A stretch of 64,000 nt of DNA from an uncultured Adlercreutzia sp. (GTDB taxonomy: Bacteria > Actinomycetota > Coriobacteriia > Coriobacteriales > Eggerthellaceae), in assembly GCF_958431955.1 (NCBI RefSeq), contig NZ_CAUASN010000005.1, positions 42,691-106,690 on the forward strand, read 5' to 3'. The notes beneath the pieces were generated by a model, which did no database searches, was not told the origin of the DNA, and saw only the letters and a program-made list of their open reading frames with translations. Of the stretch, positions 9,025 to 17,754 are shown piece by piece (position 1 is the stretch's first letter; every line of letters starts with the position of its first letter). The position numbers and the translations under genes were made by a program.

Positions 9025-9905
9025 CGGGATTCCCCCTTCAGCATCAGCGTCATGTAGTCTTCGATGGTGGCCTTGTCCACGACCAGGTCGGGGAAGGCAC
9101 GGGCGGCGGCGAAGCGGTCGGGCACGAGCACGTCCACGCCGTAGTCGTGGCGCAGCAGGCGCAGGGCGTCCGGGGCGAACAGGCCAGATGAGAGGAGCGT
9201 CTCTACCTCGGCGGCGCGGCAGCGGGCCACGCCGGCCTCGTCGGTGATGACGTCCTTGGGCTTCGTGAACACCATGCGGCCGCCGTCGATGCAGGCCACG
9301 GTGTCGGCGATCTTCTCCAAATCGGAGGTGATGTGGGTGGACATGAGGATGCCGCGCTCGCCGTCGGCCATGAAGTCGCGCAGGATGTCGAGCACCTCGT
9401 CGCGGGCCATGGGGTCGAGCCCCGCCGTGGCCTCGTCCAGAACGAGCAGCTCGGGGTGGTGCGCCAGGGCGAAGGCCAGCGTCAGCTTCATGCCCATGCC
9501 GCGCGACAGCTCGCTCACCTTCTTCTTGGGGGCCAGCCCGAAGGTATTCAGGAGCCGGTCGAAGAGGGCCGCGTCCCACGTGGCGTAGGCCGCGCGCCCG
9601 AGGAGGCCCGCGTCGCGCACGCGGTAGGTGCTCGGGAAGGCGCAGGTGTCCAGCACCACACCGATACGGCTCTTCAGCTCGTCGAGGGCCGCCGAGCCGG
9701 GCGTGACGGCCTGGCCGAACAGGCGCACCGTGCCCTCGTCGGCGCCGATGATGCCGAGGGTCGCCTTTAAAGTGGTGGTCTTGCCGGCGCCGTTGGAGCC
9801 GATGAATCCCACGACGCAGCCCGGCTCCACGGCCAGGTTCACGCCGCTGAGGGTGAAGTCGTCGTAGCGCTTCCCCAGGTTCTCTATGTCGATGAGGTTG
9901 GTCAT
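9021..9905 (-). CDS. ABC transporter ATP-binding protein
   Basis: A 294-residue ATPase. Walker A GSNGAGKT lies at residues 36-43, Walker B LLVLDEATAGLD is near 160-170 and a D-loop follows. The signature is LSRGM rather than LSGGQ, a variation common in ABC-2 exporters regulated by YtrA-like repressors. About 80 C-terminal residues beyond the nucleotide-binding fold are typical of these export ATPases. It lies between the GntR gene (19-nt gap) and the permease (4-nt overlap), forming a three-gene operon read leftward. Confidence 0.93.
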   Translation of the reverse strand: MTNLIDIENLGKRYDDFTLSGVNLAVEPGCVVGFIGSNGAGKTTTLKATLGIIGADEGTVRLFGQAVTPGSAALDELKSRIGVVLDTCAFPSTYRVRDAGLLGRAAYATWDAALFDRLLNTFGLAPKKKVSELSRGMGMKLTLAFALAHHPELLVLDEATAGLDPMARDEVLDILRDFMADGERGILMSTHITSDLEKIADTVACIDGGRMVFTKPKDVITDEAGVARCRAAEVETLLSSGLFAPDALRLLRHDYGVDVLVPDRFAAARAFPDLVVDKATIEDYMTLMLKGESR

Positions 9906-9923
9906 GACGGGTGGTTCCTCTCG

Positions 9924-10298
9924 CTATTGCTCGCTCAGCAGCACGTCCAGCATTTCGCGCACCTCGTCGGCTCCGATGCCGGAGGCCGCCGCCTCGGCGA
10001 CGGCACGGGCCAGGTGACTCTCCACGCGGCGCAGGCTCTCCTCATGGAGGAGCTCGCCGTTGCCGCCGGCCACAAACGATCCTTTGCCCTGCACAGTATC
10101 GATGAAGCCGGCTTCCTCCAGCTCCGCGTAGGCGCGCTTGGTGGTGATGACGCTGACGCGCAGATCGTTCGCAAGTGCACGGATGGAGGGAAGGGCCTCG
10201 CCCTCGGCCAGCTGCCCGGTGAGGATGGTCGCTTTCACGGCGTCGGCGATCTGCTCGTAGATGGGCTTGCTGCTTCCATTCGCTATGATGATGTCCAA
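9924..10298 (-). CDS. GntR-family regulator, YtrA subfamily
   Basis: A 124-residue repressor. The winged helix is about residues 8-75, including PIYEQIADAV, LPSIRALANDLRVSVITTKRAY and GFIDTVQGKGSFV, all hallmarks of GntR DNA-binding domains. A short helical tail without a ligand domain defines the YtrA type. The start is a TTG at 10298 preceded by GAAAGAGG; an upstream ATG at 10430 would add a non-family stretch running through the promoter. It is first in an operon with an ABC ATPase and permease, and a 10-bp palindrome upstream is its likely operator. Confidence 0.9.
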   Translation of the reverse strand: MDIIIANGSSKPIYEQIADAVKATILTGQLAEGEALPSIRALANDLRVSVITTKRAYAELEEAGFIDTVQGKGSFVAGGNGELLHEESLRRVESHLARAVAEAAASGIGADEVREMLDVLLSEQ

Positions 10299-10396
10299 TG
10301 TGCCTCTTTCGCGGGGCGCGCGGCGCTCGATGCGCAGCCGGCCCCTCGGTCGGCTTCCGCGGCCCCAGCGTCCCGGATGCCTCAGAAGCGTGAATA

Positions 10397-10428
10397 GTGT
10401 ATATACCCTACAAGCACAGTATATACAC
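10397..10428 (-). promoter_or_regulatory. YtrA-type operator upstream of the gntR-ABC operon
   Basis: A 10-bp perfect inverted repeat, GTGTATATAC at 10397-10406 and its complement at 10419-10428, with a 12-nt spacer. It lies about 100 nt upstream of the TTG start in the only A+T-rich stretch nearby. The geometry resembles operators of YtrA-like repressors. Confidence 0.65.
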
Positions 10429-10518
10429 ACCTATACACACCCGTCAAGGGAAATCTGCGCGTCTTTTCGGCGCGTCCGGCACGCGGTCTCGCAGACCGCC
10501 TGGAAGCGCCAGCTGCGC

Positions 10519-12003
10519 CTATCTCTTAATTGCCCGAACGGTTTCGTCGAGACGGTCGAGGAGGTCTTGGCGACTTGAGACGCCAAGCTTCCGGTAGGCA
10601 TTTGCCATGTGGTAGTTGACGGTTCCCCGCGAGATCATCAGCGCCTCTTGGATGCGCTCGTAGCTGCGCCCCCGTGCAAAGAGGAGGAGCACCTCGCTTT
10701 CGCGGGGAGTGAGGCGATAGGTTTCGGCGAAGACATCCCAGTGGTCGAAAGGGTCGGCACTATGCGGCCGCGGGTCAGTATCGTTTTCGTCGGGAACGAC
10801 AATCGGGGTTTCGTTCGATCCGGCAGCTTGCTTCGACCACAGGGCGGAGCGCCGATTGAATACCATCTGGTAGGCGACAAAGGAAATGAATGCCCCCACA
10901 AGACAAAGAGCGTTGAGCTCGACGGGCGAGGAGGCGATCTCGCTGAAGACGTCTTGGGCTGCGACGCGGGCCAGAACGATTTGTAGCCCCAGAAAAGAGC
11001 CGATGGAGCAACCGTATACCATGCCGGGACCGAGGGAGTGCTCCCGGCAAATTTGCGCGGAGAGGATCCATGTGAGCACGGACAGCGCGGCGAACCCGAG
11101 GAACAGCGCGTAAAACGGTACCGAGCTCTCGATCCCGAGAACGGGCACGAGGAGAAAAGCGAGAAGAACGGTGGCGAAGATGATGGTGTAGAGCTGGGCG
11201 TCCCTCATTGCGCAAACACTGGTGACGATGAGGAGTAGCCCTAGGAAGAGCACTTCGATGAGGGCGGCGGGTGCGGAAAGGCCGGCGAAATCGAGAGGCG
11301 CGCAATAGCGGTATATGTTGTAGAGCAAGTTGATGGCGATGGACCAGAGGTTGATGGCAACGATGAATCGGACGAGGATGCGCCGTCCCGCTGAGCTTGT
11401 CGGGATGCTGCGAGACAGGCGCTCGCGAGCGACCTGCCGCGGGTGGCAGGTCTTCTGCGCGATGGCGAGCATAAGGCCCGACCCGACGAGAAGCGCGCCT
11501 CTGACGACAGTTTCCGGAAGCGGAGGCAGGAAATAGGAGGTGAAGTGTATGACCGACATGAGCATTTGCGCCATGATGGTTTCCGGGATGACCTTCTCCA
11601 TATCCTGTCCGCTGAAAAGGCTGCCCCATCCGAGCGTGAAGACGCTGAGACCGACGGCCGTGATGAGGGGACATATTGCGCTTGTTACGACGAGGTCGTC
11701 GACAAAAGAGGGGATGACGGTTCCCAGGCCCGCGGCTGCGCCGAGGAGGGGGTATGCCAGCGGATGATTGCATCGCGCTATTCGACCCCGCGCGGCGACG
11801 GCGGTGCCGAATAGCAGCAGGGTGAACGCCGCCAAGGTGAGGGTGTCCGAGCGGTTGGCTGACGGAGATGACGAGAGGAACCCACTCGCGCTAAACCACG
11901 CAAGGAGACACGCGAAGCCCACGATGCGGGCCGCACGCAGTAGGGCGGTGCGGCTTTCCCCGGAAAAGGAGTAGTTGTCGGTAAGCGTGTCCACTGACAA
12001 CAT
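10519..12003 (-). CDS. Membrane-anchored LuxR-family transcriptional regulator
   Basis: About 494 residues. The first 390 are hydrophobic with some ten to twelve predicted membrane helices. The C-terminal 65 residues are a LuxR/GerE helix-turn-helix (LTPRESEVLLLFARGRS, then MISRGTVNYHMANAYRKLGV). This architecture is characteristic of Eggerthellaceae regulators beside respiratory reductases. It faces a Tat-exported FAD reductase across a 160-bp gap and probably controls it. The start is uncertain: an ATG at 12003, a GTG at 12021 and a GTG at 11994 are in frame, none has a Shine-Dalgarno sequence, and a TATAAT at 12007-12002 would fit leaderless initiation at 11994. Confidence 0.88.
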   Translation of the reverse strand: MLSVDTLTDNYSFSGESRTALLRAARIVGFACLLAWFSASGFLSSSPSANRSDTLTLAAFTLLLFGTAVAARGRIARCNHPLAYPLLGAAAGLGTVIPSFVDDLVVTSAICPLITAVGLSVFTLGWGSLFSGQDMEKVIPETIMAQMLMSVIHFTSYFLPPLPETVVRGALLVGSGLMLAIAQKTCHPRQVARERLSRSIPTSSAGRRILVRFIVAINLWSIAINLLYNIYRYCAPLDFAGLSAPAALIEVLFLGLLLIVTSVCAMRDAQLYTIIFATVLLAFLLVPVLGIESSVPFYALFLGFAALSVLTWILSAQICREHSLGPGMVYGCSIGSFLGLQIVLARVAAQDVFSEIASSPVELNALCLVGAFISFVAYQMVFNRRSALWSKQAAGSNETPIVVPDENDTDPRPHSADPFDHWDVFAETYRLTPRESEVLLLFARGRSYERIQEALMISRGTVNYHMANAYRKLGVSSRQDLLDRLDETVRAIKR

Positions 12004-12021
12004 TATATCCGTCTGGCGCAC

Positions 12022-12162
12022 GAGCTAAACCCATATGTTTCTTACGGGAAAATGGGGACAAACAGAGAATTCGATATGGTCACAACAAACTCTTCGTCTC
12101 CTAGGATGGGGATTGCGCCGGTGTTGCGCCGGCGCGACTTTTAACCGAGGAAGGGAGATGCA
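12022..12162. promoter_or_regulatory. Divergent control region between luxR-like gene and FAD reductase
   Basis: A 140-bp gap, A+T-rich on the left. Near the right end it has the tandem GCGCCGGTGTTGCGCCGGCGC, which contains a CGCCGG/CCGGCG inverted pair. A GAGGAAGGGAG ribosome-binding site follows directly before the reductase ATG. It presumably carries the LuxR binding site, but no clear palindrome other than the GC-rich one is visible. Confidence 0.4.
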
Positions 12163-13830
12163 ATGACAGTGCGTTATGATGAGTGCGGGAAGAGGCCGGT
12201 CTCGCTGAGCCGTCGCTCTTTCTTCAGAGGGGGCGTTGCCGTCGGGGGTGCCATACTGGCTGCGGGCGCAGTGAGCGCGTGCGCTCCTCAGCAGTCGACG
12301 GAAGGGGCTGAGCCTCTTAGTCCCGTCGGGCTGCCTGACGCCTGGGATGCCGAGACGGATGTGGTGGTCGTAGGATTTGGCGGCGCCGGAGCCGCTGCGG
12401 CGTGGGAGGCCCTGAATGCAGGCTCCTCAGTGACGATTCTGGAGAAGCAGTCAAAGGCCGGCGGCTCGACCAACATATGTGGCGGTCTCATTTATATGGG
12501 CGGTGGGACGCCCACTCAGGTGGCGGCTGGGTTCGACGAGACGCCCGACAACTACTACCAATATCTTGTCACGGCAACGGGTCCCGGTGTCAGCGAGGAT
12601 CACTGTCGGGTAATGGCAGATGAATCCCTCGATTTGTATCACTGGCTCGTGGACACTCTGGGGGTTGTGTTCCAGCCCGGCTACAATCCTCCGTGGCCTG
12701 AGGAGGAGAACTACAGCGCTGGTCTAGCATGTACGGGCGACGAGCTCAATCTCGACTACGTGGGGTACTGCGAGGCCGTGCCGCACAGTCATTGGGTCGA
12801 TGGCCTGACCGACGATCTGGAGGGAACGTTGACGGGCGCAAAGAACGGATCGGGCTTCTTTGCGCCCCTTCAGAAGGCAGTCGAGGATTTTGATCCCGAG
12901 ATTCTCTACAAAACACCCGCCAAACGTCTGATCGTGCATCCGGAAACGGGCCGTGTGGTTGGTGTTCAGGCCGAAAAGGACGGGAGCCCCTATACCGTCA
13001 AGGCCAACAAGGGGGTTATCTTGTGCTCCGGCGGATTCGCCTACAACGATGCTATGGTGCAACAGTACGTGCCTTACGCCGTGGGAAGTTTCATCATCGG
13101 CACAGAGGGAGACACCGGTGACGGGATTCGTATGGGTCAGGGCGTGGGGGCCGACACGCGGCACATGAACTTCGCCTATGGCCAGCTCTCTCACGGCGCT
13201 TGGATAGCGCGAGACAGCGTCGTCGGCGGTCCACTCCTCTTCAGTGCGCTTGTGAACAAGCGAGGTGTGCGCTTCATTGCCGAGGATCACTACGCTGGTT
13301 CGTATTATGCGCAGATGGTCCGCAATCCCTATTACTACCGGGACTACGAGACCTGCTATATGGTTTTCGATCAGCAGACTTACGACCAGATGGCCGAGAT
13401 CAAGGAAGTGGGAGACGTCGTCGTCGCTCAGGCGGACACGGTGGATGCCCTTGCTGCGGCTCTCGAGATGCCCGTGGGGGTTCTCGAGAACACCATCGCC
13501 TATTACAACGAGTATGCCCAGCAGGGTGAAGACCCGCTGTGGATGAAGCGCCCCGAGTATACGCGACCGATTTCCCAGCCGCCCTTCTATGCGGTGGCGG
13601 CGACGACCCTCAACGGCCTCTTTACCTACGGGGGGTTGAAGATCAATACTGATTCTCAGGTTCTCGCCGCCTTCGATGACGCGCCCATTCCCGGGTTGTA
13701 CTCGGCGGGTCGCAATGCGAGCGATATCCTCGGAACGGGCTATTGCGGCAGCGGCGCATCGGTGGCCAGCTGCTACACCTTCGGGCGTATTGCGGGCAGG
13801 AATGCATCTGCCGAGGAACCCTGGGCGTAG
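12163..13830 (+). CDS. Tat-exported FAD-dependent reductase (fumarate reductase/flavocytochrome c family)
   Basis: A 555-residue protein. It has a twin-arginine signal (SRRSFFRGG, residues 16-24) ending in a lipobox-like VSAC with Cys40, so it is probably exported folded and lipid-anchored. An FAD Rossmann fold follows at 66-95 (GFGGAGAAA). The C-terminal FAD half has TYGGLKIN and GLYSAGR near the end. No heme-binding CxxCH is present, so electrons must come from another protein. In Eggerthellaceae such enzymes reduce fumarate-like, cinnamate-like or steroid substrates as terminal acceptors; the substrate here is not deducible. It is divergent from a membrane LuxR regulator. Base composition is less GC-rich than its neighbours. 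Confidence 0.9.
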   Translation: MTVRYDECGKRPVSLSRRSFFRGGVAVGGAILAAGAVSACAPQQSTEGAEPLSPVGLPDAWDAETDVVVVGFGGAGAAAAWEALNAGSSVTILEKQSKAGGSTNICGGLIYMGGGTPTQVAAGFDETPDNYYQYLVTATGPGVSEDHCRVMADESLDLYHWLVDTLGVVFQPGYNPPWPEEENYSAGLACTGDELNLDYVGYCEAVPHSHWVDGLTDDLEGTLTGAKNGSGFFAPLQKAVEDFDPEILYKTPAKRLIVHPETGRVVGVQAEKDGSPYTVKANKGVILCSGGFAYNDAMVQQYVPYAVGSFIIGTEGDTGDGIRMGQGVGADTRHMNFAYGQLSHGAWIARDSVVGGPLLFSALVNKRGVRFIAEDHYAGSYYAQMVRNPYYYRDYETCYMVFDQQTYDQMAEIKEVGDVVVAQADTVDALAAALEMPVGVLENTIAYYNEYAQQGEDPLWMKRPEYTRPISQPPFYAVAATTLNGLFTYGGLKINTDSQVLAAFDDAPIPGLYSAGRNASDILGTGYCGSGASVASCYTFGRIAGRNASAEEPWA

Positions 13831-13876
13831 CAGTTCGCCAAGGCTGGATTCTGCAGAACTTCTTGTCCTCCCCTTG

Positions 13877-13905
13877 AAGGAGGGTCGCTGCCGGCGGCCC
13901 TCCTT
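13877..13905. terminator. Hairpin between convergent genes
   Basis: AAGGAGGG at 13877-13884 pairs with CCCTCCTT at 13898-13905 between the converging reductase and LysR genes. There is no T-run, so termination would be weak; it may serve both strands. Confidence 0.4.
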
Positions 13906-13936
13906 GGACGCGCCGGGCCTCGGGCCGCCGGCTCCC

Positions 13937-14824
13937 TTAGGCGCCGTAGCGCTCGGCCACCCAGGTGCGGGCTACCTCCACGAAGGCGCGGGTGGCGGCC
14001 GAGGCGGTGCCCTCGGAGCGCACGGCCAGCGATATCTCGCGGGCGCACTCGCGTTCGGCGGGCAGCACGGCCAAGGGGAACAGGGGCCGCGACAGGATGA
14101 GGCTCGGCAGCACCGAGAAACCGAGCCCCGCGCTCACCATGGACATGACGGCGTAGTCGGAGTCCACGGTGAAGCGCACGTTGGGCTCGACGCCGTTGGC
14201 CTCGAAGAGCGCCTCCATCTCCGAGGGGCGCGCGTTGCCCTGGAGCTGGATGTAGGGCTCGCTCGCCAGGGCCTCGGTGGGGAAGATTTCGGCGTGGGCC
14301 AGCGGATGGTCGGGCGGCAGCACCACGAGGAGCGGGTCGGTGTGCAGGGGCACCGCGTCCAGGTCGCGCCGCTCGGGCGCGATGGAGAACGCGCAGTCGG
14401 CCCGGCCCTCCCAGGCCGCCTCCACGAGCTCCTGCTCGTCGTCGATGCACAGAAGCTTCAGGTCGATCTTCGGGTACTGGGCGAGAAACGCCTTGGCGAT
14501 GCCGGGGAACCACTCGATGGCCACGCTCGTGAACGACCCGACGCGCACGAGGCCCCCCTCCCGGTCGTTCAGCTCGCGCACGCGGGTGGCGAGCGCGTGC
14601 TCGTCGGCGTTGATCGTCTGCACAAGGCCGAGCACCTCGCGTCCCTCGGTGGTGAGGTGCACCCCGCCGTACTCGCGCACGAACAGCGTGAGGCTTAGCT
14701 CCTTCTCCAGCGCATTCACCAAATAGCTGATACCGGCCTGGGTATAGCCCAATTCCTCGGCCGCCGCCTTGAAGCTTCCCAGGCGCGCCACGGTGAGGAA
14801 CGCATCGTATTTCTGGTTGGACAC
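13937..14824 (-). CDS. LysR-family transcriptional regulator
   Basis: A 295-residue protein. The N-terminal winged helix spans residues 1-60 (LGSFKAAAEELGYTQAGISYLVNALEKEL) and the LysR substrate-binding domain about 90-290. The GTG at 14824 is preferred because AAAGGGGG precedes it; an upstream ATG at 14854 has no such site. It is divergent from an EamA permease across about 215 bp and is the probable regulator of that gene. A TTCTT-N12-AAGAA element at 14867 is a candidate binding site. The co-inducer is unknown. Confidence 0.92.
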   Translation of the reverse strand: MSNQKYDAFLTVARLGSFKAAAEELGYTQAGISYLVNALEKELSLTLFVREYGGVHLTTEGREVLGLVQTINADEHALATRVRELNDREGGLVRVGSFTSVAIEWFPGIAKAFLAQYPKIDLKLLCIDDEQELVEAAWEGRADCAFSIAPERRDLDAVPLHTDPLLVVLPPDHPLAHAEIFPTEALASEPYIQLQGNARPSEMEALFEANGVEPNVRFTVDSDYAVMSMVSAGLGFSVLPSLILSRPLFPLAVLPAERECAREISLAVRSEGTASAATRAFVEVARTWVAERYGA

Positions 14825-14866
14825 GAAAGGCCCCCTTTCGTCGTGCATGCGCACAAGTATAAGACT

Positions 14867-14888
14867 TTCTTCAAATGTTTTACAAGAA
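14867..14888. promoter_or_regulatory. Candidate LysR binding site
   Basis: TTCTT at 14867-14871 and AAGAA at 14884-14888 form an interrupted dyad with a 12-nt spacer in the A+T-rich divergent region. This matches the general T-N11/12-A form of LysR boxes. The call rests on form and position only. Confidence 0.4.
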
Positions 14889-14953
14889 GTCCCGTTTTAC
14901 TTTCATTAAGGCGAGGCTTAGTATGTCAATCGTTCCAAATTCAAAGAAAAGGC

Positions 14954-14967
14954 GCCCCCGCGGGGGC
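14954..14967. repeat. 14-bp perfect GC palindrome
   Basis: GCCCCCGCGGGGGC is a perfect palindrome 75 nt upstream of the EamA gene. It could be a regulator site or a leader hairpin; no T-run follows. Confidence 0.4.
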
Positions 14968-15041
14968 TTGGTATTGTGCGCTTTGAAGGGGGTGCGCGGC
15001 CGGCGTTCGGCGGCGCGCCACGGGAAGCGAGAGGAGGCATC

Positions 15042-16028
15042 ATGAGCCAGTGGAAGCAAGCGCGGTGGCCGTTCGTGGTCTTCGTGCTCATTGAAGTGGT
15101 CATCTTCGGATCGGGAAGCGCCGTGACGAAGTTCGCCTACGAGTCCATCACGCCCCTGTGGTGTTTGGCCGTGCGTTTCGGGCTCGCCACCGTGGTGTTC
15201 GCCCTCTTCTTCGGCCGCCGCATGGCCCGTCGCCTGCGCGGGGTGCGCGTGCGCACGTGGCTGCCCCAGGCGCTGTGCATGGCGGTGTCGTATCTGTGCT
15301 GCAACGTGGCCCTCGACCTGACGACCGCCACCAACGTGGGCTTCCTCGTGGCGCTGCCGGTGGTGTTCGCGCCCATCCTCTCCACGATTGCGGAGCGCGG
15401 GCGCTATCCGAAGGCGATTATCCCCTTCCAGGTAGGGGTGGCTGCGGGACTCTACCTGCTGTGCAGCCAGGGCGGCAGCTTGGCCATCGGGCCGGGCGAG
15501 CTGATGGCGCTGGCTTCGTCGGTGGCGCTGGCCGGAGCGCTCGTGTTCGGCAAGCAGGCCTTGGCCGAGCTGGACGCCGTTACCGTGGCCGGCACGCAGA
15601 TCGCCGTGGCCTTCGCGTTGTGCCTGGGCTGCGCGCTTCTGTGGGAGCCGGCGCTGGATGTGGCGGCGGTGCGCCCGGTGGCCTGGGGCATCATCGCGTT
15701 TCTGGCCCTGTTCTCCACCTGCCTGGCGTTTTTCCTGCAGAGCCTGGCGCTCGATCGGCTTTCCTCCACCACGGTGTCGCTACTGCTGACGGGCGAGCCG
15801 GTGTTCACGGCGCTGTTCGCCTACTTGTTTTTGGGCGAGACCCTCTCGCCGATGGGCCTGGCCGGTGCGGCGCTCATCGTGGGCACGGTGGTGGCTGCCA
15901 CCTACGTGGACGGCCGCGCGGACGCCCCGGCTCGCGAGACGGCTCCGGCCCTCGCGCGCCTGCCGCGGCGGGTGGTGCGCCCGCGCCTGCTCGTTCGCCG
16001 GGTGCGCGACGACCGCATGGCCGCTTAA
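15042..16028 (+). CDS. EamA/DMT-superfamily permease
   Basis: A 328-residue inner-membrane transporter with ten hydrophobic helices in two five-helix EamA repeats. The second repeat ends in the typical LLLTGEPVFTALFAYLFLGE segment near residues 250-268. A basic cytoplasmic tail follows. The start at 15042 follows GAGAGGAGG and gives the normal family N-terminus. Family members export metabolites or amino acids. It is divergent from a LysR gene, its likely regulator, and is followed by a strong terminator. Confidence 0.9.
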   Translation: MSQWKQARWPFVVFVLIEVVIFGSGSAVTKFAYESITPLWCLAVRFGLATVVFALFFGRRMARRLRGVRVRTWLPQALCMAVSYLCCNVALDLTTATNVGFLVALPVVFAPILSTIAERGRYPKAIIPFQVGVAAGLYLLCSQGGSLAIGPGELMALASSVALAGALVFGKQALAELDAVTVAGTQIAVAFALCLGCALLWEPALDVAAVRPVAWGIIAFLALFSTCLAFFLQSLALDRLSSTTVSLLLTGEPVFTALFAYLFLGETLSPMGLAGAALIVGTVVAATYVDGRADAPARETAPALARLPRRVVRPRLLVRRVRDDRMAA

Positions 16029-16070
16029 GGGCGGCCGCCGCATCGCCGCAGCTGCGGATTTTGCCATGGA

Positions 16071-16106
16071 GGCGCCGCCGTCAGATCGGGACGGCGGCGC
16101 CCTTTT
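16071..16106 (+). terminator. Rho-independent terminator after the EamA gene
   Basis: An 11-bp perfect stem, GGCGCCGCCGT at 16071-16081 and its complement at 16091-16101, followed by CTTTT. It abuts the stop codon of the convergent pentapeptide gene. Confidence 0.85.
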
Positions 16107-16802
16107 CTATTCCGCGACGATCACGCCCAGGCGTCGCGCGAGGGCGGCGGCCTGGTACACGTTCATCTTCGTGCCGTAGATTTCCGCCATGGTGTCTGAG
16201 AGCGCCACCCCTTCCAGCTGGCAGGTGGTGAAGTCGATGCCGAGCAGCGGCGTGCGGAAGAAGCTCGTGCCGATGAAGCGGTCGTCGTCGAGCATCACGT
16301 AGTGCAGCTCCATCTCGGCCATGTCGGCGCCGGAGAAGTCGCAGCGCGCGGCCTCAACGCCCCACCAGCGGCAGCGGTTCTGGGCGCTGTAGGCCAGTGT
16401 GCAGTCGGCGAGGGACACCTGCTCGAGGTTCGCCTCCATGAACGACGCGCCGGTGAGCTTGCAGTTCTTGAAGGTGCAGCGGGTGAACCCGGCCCCGTCG
16501 AAGGAGGCGTTGGAGAAGTCGCAGCCCTCGAACACCGTGTCGGTGAAAAGCGCGCCGGAGAAGTCGCAGTCGGGCAGCGCGCAGTTCGCGAAGCGGGCGT
16601 GGGCCGCCTCCAGCTCGGAGAAGCTCTCCCCGGTAATGGTGAGGTCGCGGGCATCGATGGCCTCGAGGGACGCGCCCGGGCCCTCGAGAAGGTCGGCGGC
16701 CGCGAGGGGCGCGAGCTTATCGGGGACGGCGGGTACCACGAGCGCCCGCGATGCCGCCGCGCGATCGAAGGCAACCTGCACGGAGTCGGGGATCACGGCC
16801 AT
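16107..16802 (-). CDS. Pentapeptide-repeat protein
   Basis: A 231-residue protein whose middle, about residues 65-200, is a run of A(D/N)LXX-type pentapeptides: FANCA, LPDCD, FSGAL, FTDTV, FEGCD, FSNAS and FDGAG among others. These would fold as a right-handed quadrilateral beta-helix. Many central positions are Cys, Ser or Ala. No signal peptide or enzyme motif is seen. Some family members mimic DNA and protect gyrase (Qnr/MfpA), but most have no known role, and nothing here favours a specific one. It is monocistronic on the minus strand, convergent with the EamA gene. Confidence 0.88.
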   Translation of the reverse strand: MAVIPDSVQVAFDRAAASRALVVPAVPDKLAPLAAADLLEGPGASLEAIDARDLTITGESFSELEAAHARFANCALPDCDFSGALFTDTVFEGCDFSNASFDGAGFTRCTFKNCKLTGASFMEANLEQVSLADCTLAYSAQNRCRWWGVEAARCDFSGADMAEMELHYVMLDDDRFIGTSFFRTPLLGIDFTTCQLEGVALSDTMAEIYGTKMNVYQAAALARRLGVIVAE

Positions 16803-16884
16803 GGGAGCATCCTTTCGTCAGCGGGGAAGGGTGCCGCCATTGTACTACGGCGCACGGCGGCCGCGGGTGCGCCCCTCGCGGTTT

Positions 16885-17754
16885 CTAGCGATTCGAGAGC
16901 GCGAGGCCCGCGATGGTGAGAACGAGGCCCGTGGCGATGGGGGCGGTGAAGGGCTCGGCGAGCACGATGACGGAGGCCGTGGCGGTAATGGCCGGCACGA
17001 GATAGATATAGGTGCTCGTGACCACCGCGCCCAAATGCTTCACAGCGAAACCCCAGGTGACGAAGCAAGCGGCCGAGGCGCCCAGACCGAGGAACGCCAG
17101 GTTCGCGAGGTTCACCGGATCGACGAGGACCACGCCCGGGGGCAGGGTGCCGGCGAAGGGCAGCGCGGGCAGCATGAACAGGAGGCCCCACAGAAAGATG
17201 CGCTTGGTGGCGGCCAAGGTCTCGTAGCCGGCATCGGCGATGCGCGCCACGGTGGTGGAGTAGACGGCCCAGACGAGCGCCGCCGCCAGGGCCAGGCCGC
17301 AGCCGGCGAGGTTGTCCGCAACGTCGCCGCCGAGGGCTCCTCCGCTCGCGAAGCTGACGAGCGCGATGCCCGCCATGGCCAGGACGAAGCCGGCGATAAA
17401 GCGGCCCGACAGCGCGCCGCGGTTGCCGCGCGCCACGGCGATGAGCGCGCAGAACAGCGGCGAGGTGGCCACGATAACGCCCACGGCGGTGGCGCTCGTG
17501 AGCGTGAGGGCCACGTTCTCCATGAGGAAGTAGCAGGCGATGCCCGTCAGCCCTGCCAGGGCGAACAGGAGCTCGTGGCGGCGCTTCCGCAGGCGCAGGA
17601 TGCGGGGGCGCAGGCAGATGAGGGCGACGGTGCCCAGGGCGAAGCGGATGAAGAGGATCCACAGCGGCGAGAAGTCGGCGAGCAGCACCTTGGTGGACAC
17701 GAAGGTGATGCCCCACACGAACACGGTGAAGGCGGCGAGCAGATGGGCTTTCAC
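16885..17754 (-). CDS. EamA/DMT-superfamily permease
   Basis: A 289-residue transporter with ten hydrophobic segments in two EamA domains. It begins MKAHLLAAFTVFVWGITFVSTKVL, the standard start of the RhaT/YdcZ-like branch. Its start overlaps the stop of the AraC gene by 4 nt (ATGA), so the two are translated together and the AraC protein probably regulates its own transporter. Substrate unknown. Confidence 0.9.
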   Translation of the reverse strand: MKAHLLAAFTVFVWGITFVSTKVLLADFSPLWILFIRFALGTVALICLRPRILRLRKRRHELLFALAGLTGIACYFLMENVALTLTSATAVGVIVATSPLFCALIAVARGNRGALSGRFIAGFVLAMAGIALVSFASGGALGGDVADNLAGCGLALAAALVWAVYSTTVARIADAGYETLAATKRIFLWGLLFMLPALPFAGTLPPGVVLVDPVNLANLAFLGLGASAACFVTWGFAVKHLGAVVTSTYIYLVPAITATASVIVLAEPFTAPIATGLVLTIAGLALSNR

